The notes beneath the pieces were generated by a model. It was not told the DNA's origin, searched no databases, and saw only the letters and a program-made list of their open reading frames with translations. The translations under genes and the position numbers were made by a program. From positions 136,979-200,978 of the forward strand of contig NZ_KE384158.1 in assembly GCF_000424285.1 (NCBI RefSeq): DNA of 64,000 nucleotides. The letters are read 5' to 3'. Shown one piece after another: positions 61,833-64,000 of this stretch (the first letter of the stretch is position 1; every line of letters begins with the position of its first letter). This DNA is from Butyrivibrio sp. MB2005 (lineage in GTDB: Bacteria; Bacillota; Clostridia; Lachnospirales; Lachnospiraceae).

Positions 61833-62969
61833 TTAATCACTAATATCCCTGTCAATATTGATTATATAGTCATATTCAGGGAATTCTTTTCTAAGCTCAT
61901 CATAAACGTCTCTGCGAAGCTTCTCCACATCCTTCTCATCGAAGGTTACAACCATATCAAAGGATACTCTCTCACGGACTTCATCAAGATAAAAGCCGTG
62001 GATTTGTTTTATATGTTCATGCCTTTTCACAACTCTGACAACATCATTGTGGAGTTTGCCGGCAACGGAATTATCACTGTTCTGAGAATAGATTCCGACA
62101 GCCTCTATGGCAACGCCATGCTCTTCATAAACCTTCATTACAATCTCTCGCTGAAGTGAATCAAGTCTCTTGATTGTAATATCTTCCGGGACCTCGATGT
62201 GTACAGAGCCAACGATCTTATCAGGACCGTAATTATGAAGAAGCAGATCATATGCACCGTTAACTTCCTTGAAGGATGCGATTGTTCTTTTTATCTCCTG
62301 AGTAAATTCAGGGCTCATTCTCTCTCCAAGAATCTGAGAAAGAGTATCTCTTAGCATCTCTGAACCGGCCTTTATGATTACGATTGAGATAATCGCACCA
62401 AGCCATGCTTCAAGGGATATTCCGCTGAAAATAAAAATGATGGCTGCAATAAGTGTTGATGCTGAGATAACAGAATCAAGCTTAGCATCCTCACCTGATG
62501 CTATGAGGGAGTCGGAATTAACCTTTTCTCCTGTCTTTTTAACATAAGTTCCAAGAACTATCTTGACCACTATGGCAACTGCCACGATGATAAGTGAAGG
62601 CACGCCATAGCTTGGAAGCTCGGGATGTATGATCTTTTTAACAGATTCAACAAAAGAAGTAATGCCGGCATAAAGTACGATTACGGATATTATGGCTGCA
62701 CTAATATACTCAATTCGTCCATATCCCAGGGGATGTTTCCTGTCAGGGGCTTTGCCCGCAAGTTTTGTTCCAACAATTGTAATTATGGATGACAGTGCAT
62801 CACTTAAGTTATTTACTGCATCAAGTACAATAGCAATCGATCCCGACAAAATTCCGACCGCTGCCTTAAAGCCTGCTAAAAGGCAATTGGTGATGATTCC
62901 AATAATACTAGTCCTTATGATAATACTTTTTCTGTCCATTTCTTCCCCTACGGCTGTGTTTTTGGGCAT
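61833..62969 (-). CDS. Cation diffusion facilitator (CDF) metal transporter
   Basis: 378 residues. Six membrane helices carry the metal-site motifs ALDAVNNLSDALSSI (HxxxD replaced by NxxxD) and ASGEDAKLDSVISA. The first reading (Asn in place of His) is the manganese/iron-type variant rather than zinc-type. The C-terminal cytosolic domain (residues about 210-375) is longer than in classical CDF proteins and includes DRKHPLGYGRIEYIS between helices. It exports divalent metals. The start follows GGAG; both ribosome site and start codon lie inside the left arm of a palindromic repeat. Confidence 0.9.
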   Translation of the reverse strand: MPKNTAVGEEMDRKSIIIRTSIIGIITNCLLAGFKAAVGILSGSIAIVLDAVNNLSDALSSIITIVGTKLAGKAPDRKHPLGYGRIEYISAAIISVIVLYAGITSFVESVKKIIHPELPSYGVPSLIIVAVAIVVKIVLGTYVKKTGEKVNSDSLIASGEDAKLDSVISASTLIAAIIFIFSGISLEAWLGAIISIVIIKAGSEMLRDTLSQILGERMSPEFTQEIKRTIASFKEVNGAYDLLLHNYGPDKIVGSVHIEVPEDITIKRLDSLQREIVMKVYEEHGVAIEAVGIYSQNSDNSVAGKLHNDVVRVVKRHEHIKQIHGFYLDEVRERVSFDMVVTFDEKDVEKLRRDVYDELRKEFPEYDYIINIDRDISD

Positions 62970-63140
62970 TTCATCTCCAAACAGTGCTTATTAACATGTA
63001 TATTCCATTCAGCCGACGCTTTCGCTCTGTTTCACACGTAGCGGTACTAAGCCTGTAAAGGACATATGCTAAGTACCGACGTGTTCAAAAGCCGCTTCAT
63101 GGAACATGCATGTTAAAGCATTTGTTTGGAGATGAAATGC
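62966..63140. repeat. 175-bp palindromic element spanning the CDF gene start
   Basis: The left arm (from 62966: GCATTTCATCTCCAAACA) is the inverse of the right arm ending at 63140 (TGTTTGGAGATGAAATGC), with homology through almost the whole length (AACATGYAT, TTCCAT, CACGTAGCGGTACTAAG against CTAAGTACCGACGTG). The left arm includes the CDF start codon and its GGAG site; the right arm has the mirror copy GGAGATGAAATG on the plus strand, which would open a 13-codon frame only. The core is shared with 32327-32466 and 22806-22834. 63141-63338 is AT-rich promoter DNA. Confidence 0.75.
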
Positions 63141-63338
63141 GATTCACACACAGCTATTCTTTTATTAAATTATGTTAATATGCTATCATTTTAGTATAGC
63201 AAGGTAAAGTGATAAAACGATTATATTATTTAATAATATGTGGATTTATAAACTATTGTAAAAGGTGATTTATACCATGAATCTGGTACTATTAACTATT
63301 ATAACAATCAGAAATAGTATGATAAATAAAGGGAAATT

Positions 63339-64000
63339 ATGAAGAGTAAAGAAGACATTCTTAATACATTAAAAACTTTTAAAGAATCGTTTGATGGTAA
63401 GTATGCTGTGATGATACCGCTTGTGGAAATTGATGGTGAGCTGCATGTGATATTTGAAGAGAGATCACACAAGCTTAGTTTTCAACCGGGTGAGGTATGT
63501 TTCCCGGGAGGTAAGATTGAGGAAGGTGAAAGTCCAAGGGATGCTGCCATAAGGGAGTTTATGGAAGAGTTGTATCCGGAGGTGCTTGTTGCTATCTCTT
63601 CTGACTCTGCCACTGAAAGCGCTGGTTTAGGCGCTACATCAGATACCATCAAAGGCTTCAATGAATATCTTGATATTCTCTGCCAGTTGTCGCCTCTGCC
63701 GGGACCGACGGGAGCATATGTTTATCCTTTTGTTTGCCTGGTTAAGAAGTTTAATGGTGGTTTTTCATCGGATGAGGTGGAAAGAATAATTACTTATCCA
63801 ATCTCATATTTTATAGAGAATGAACCATCATGCTACCCAATGGAGCGCAAAGTAATACCGCCTGATGACTTTCCAATAGAATTAGTGACAGGCGGCAAAA
63901 GTACCTACAACTGGCATGGACAAAAGTATGATATGTGGATCTATAAGGATACGTCTCCGGTAATCTGGGGATTTACAGGACGGCTTCTTCACGCATTTAT
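63339..64000 (+). CDS. Nudix hydrolase, CoA pyrophosphatase-like (cut by window edge)
   Basis: The frame starts at the ATG after AAAGGG (spacing about six) and stays open to the window end, 220 codons so far. Residues begin MKSKEDILNTLKTFKESFDG. The block FEERSHKLSFQPGEVCFPGG leads straight into the Nudix box GGKIEEGESPRDAAIREFME, which is the layout of the CoA diphosphatase branch (UPF0035-type sequence before the box). GPTGAYVYPFVCLVKKF follows. Such enzymes split CoA or its derivatives to 3',5'-ADP and phosphopantetheine. Because the end is missing, full length is unknown. Confidence 0.85.
   Translation, partial: MKSKEDILNTLKTFKESFDGKYAVMIPLVEIDGELHVIFEERSHKLSFQPGEVCFPGGKIEEGESPRDAAIREFMEELYPEVLVAISSDSATESAGLGATSDTIKGFNEYLDILCQLSPLPGPTGAYVYPFVCLVKKFNGGFSSDEVERIITYPISYFIENEPSCYPMERKVIPPDDFPIELVTGGKSTYNWHGQKYDMWIYKDTSPVIWGFTGRLLHAF

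Noticed and set aside
63137..63178. Small gene starting in the right arm of the 63-kb palindrome
   Set aside because: It has a ribosome site only because the arm mirrors the CDF start, and gives 13 residues without further support.
1..64000. tRNA or rRNA genes
   Set aside because: I looked for cloverleaf-like stretches with GGTTCGAATCC-type T arms and for conserved rRNA segments and saw none; a covariance search was not possible.

Overview
The window looks like chromosome from a low-G+C member of the Bacillota, most likely a Lachnospiraceae of the Butyrivibrio/Pseudobutyrivibrio type. The reasons are strong GGAGG-type ribosome binding sites, an LplABC sugar transporter with a YesMN two-component pair, a sortase B with an LPKTG protein, a domain-swapped GH3 beta-glucosidase of the kind known from rumen Butyrivibrio and Ruminococcus, and a high density of plant cell-wall enzymes. 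The genus is an inference from gene content; no rRNA or tRNA gene is present to confirm it.

Layout. 1-0.7 kb: tail of an IS transposase and a fold-back repeat. 0.7-7 kb: a secreted protein, a CstA-type peptide/pyruvate transporter with an unknown partner, a 27-residue membrane peptide not called by ordinary gene finders, a sortase and its substrate, and a pectinacetylesterase. 7-11.7 kb: an operon with a GH120 beta-xylosidase carrying an extra 200-residue tail, an acyltransferase and a zinc-ribbon membrane protein. 11.8-13.6 kb: two response regulators. 13.8-16.7 kb: an accessory patch with a nuclease remnant, a protein sharing the same Cys/His tail, a stand-alone LPD3-like protein and an acetyltransferase. 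16.7-24.5 kb: an esterase / sugar isomerase / split transketolase / FGGY kinase operon opposite a LacI regulator. 24.6-45.6 kb: a glycan-use region with LplABC, YesMN, beta-glucuronidase, GH3, a DUF1593 protein and two alpha-rhamnosidases (GH78 and GH106-like). 45.9-48.1 kb: a diguanylate cyclase and a secreted Fn3 protein. 48.2-56 kb: a six-domain NRPS with a MATE exporter and a small protein. 56-64 kb: housekeeping genes (YggS, two Nudix hydrolases, MntP, an EAL phosphodiesterase, an NSS transporter and a CDF transporter).

How the genes fit together. YesMN and the solute-binding protein are divergently transcribed, so sensing of a glycan probably switches on LplABC uptake. Imported oligosaccharides would be cut by beta-glucuronidase, GH3, GH120 and the rhamnosidases, while esterases remove acyl groups. 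The isomerase-kinase-split transketolase cassette would bring an unusual pentose into central metabolism; its layout resembles the transketolase route for D-apiose, but the substrate is not proven.

The most striking unexplained signals are in non-coding DNA. An array of 15 short boxes (ACACGCAT alternating with ATGCGTGT) runs through 23,072-23,478 with an almost fixed 26-27 bp step. A second, shorter alternating array with a 31-32 bp step precedes the beta-glucuronidase gene. A dispersed palindromic repeat family has copies near 22.8, 32.4 and 63.0 kb, two of which abut the ribosome binding site of a gene.
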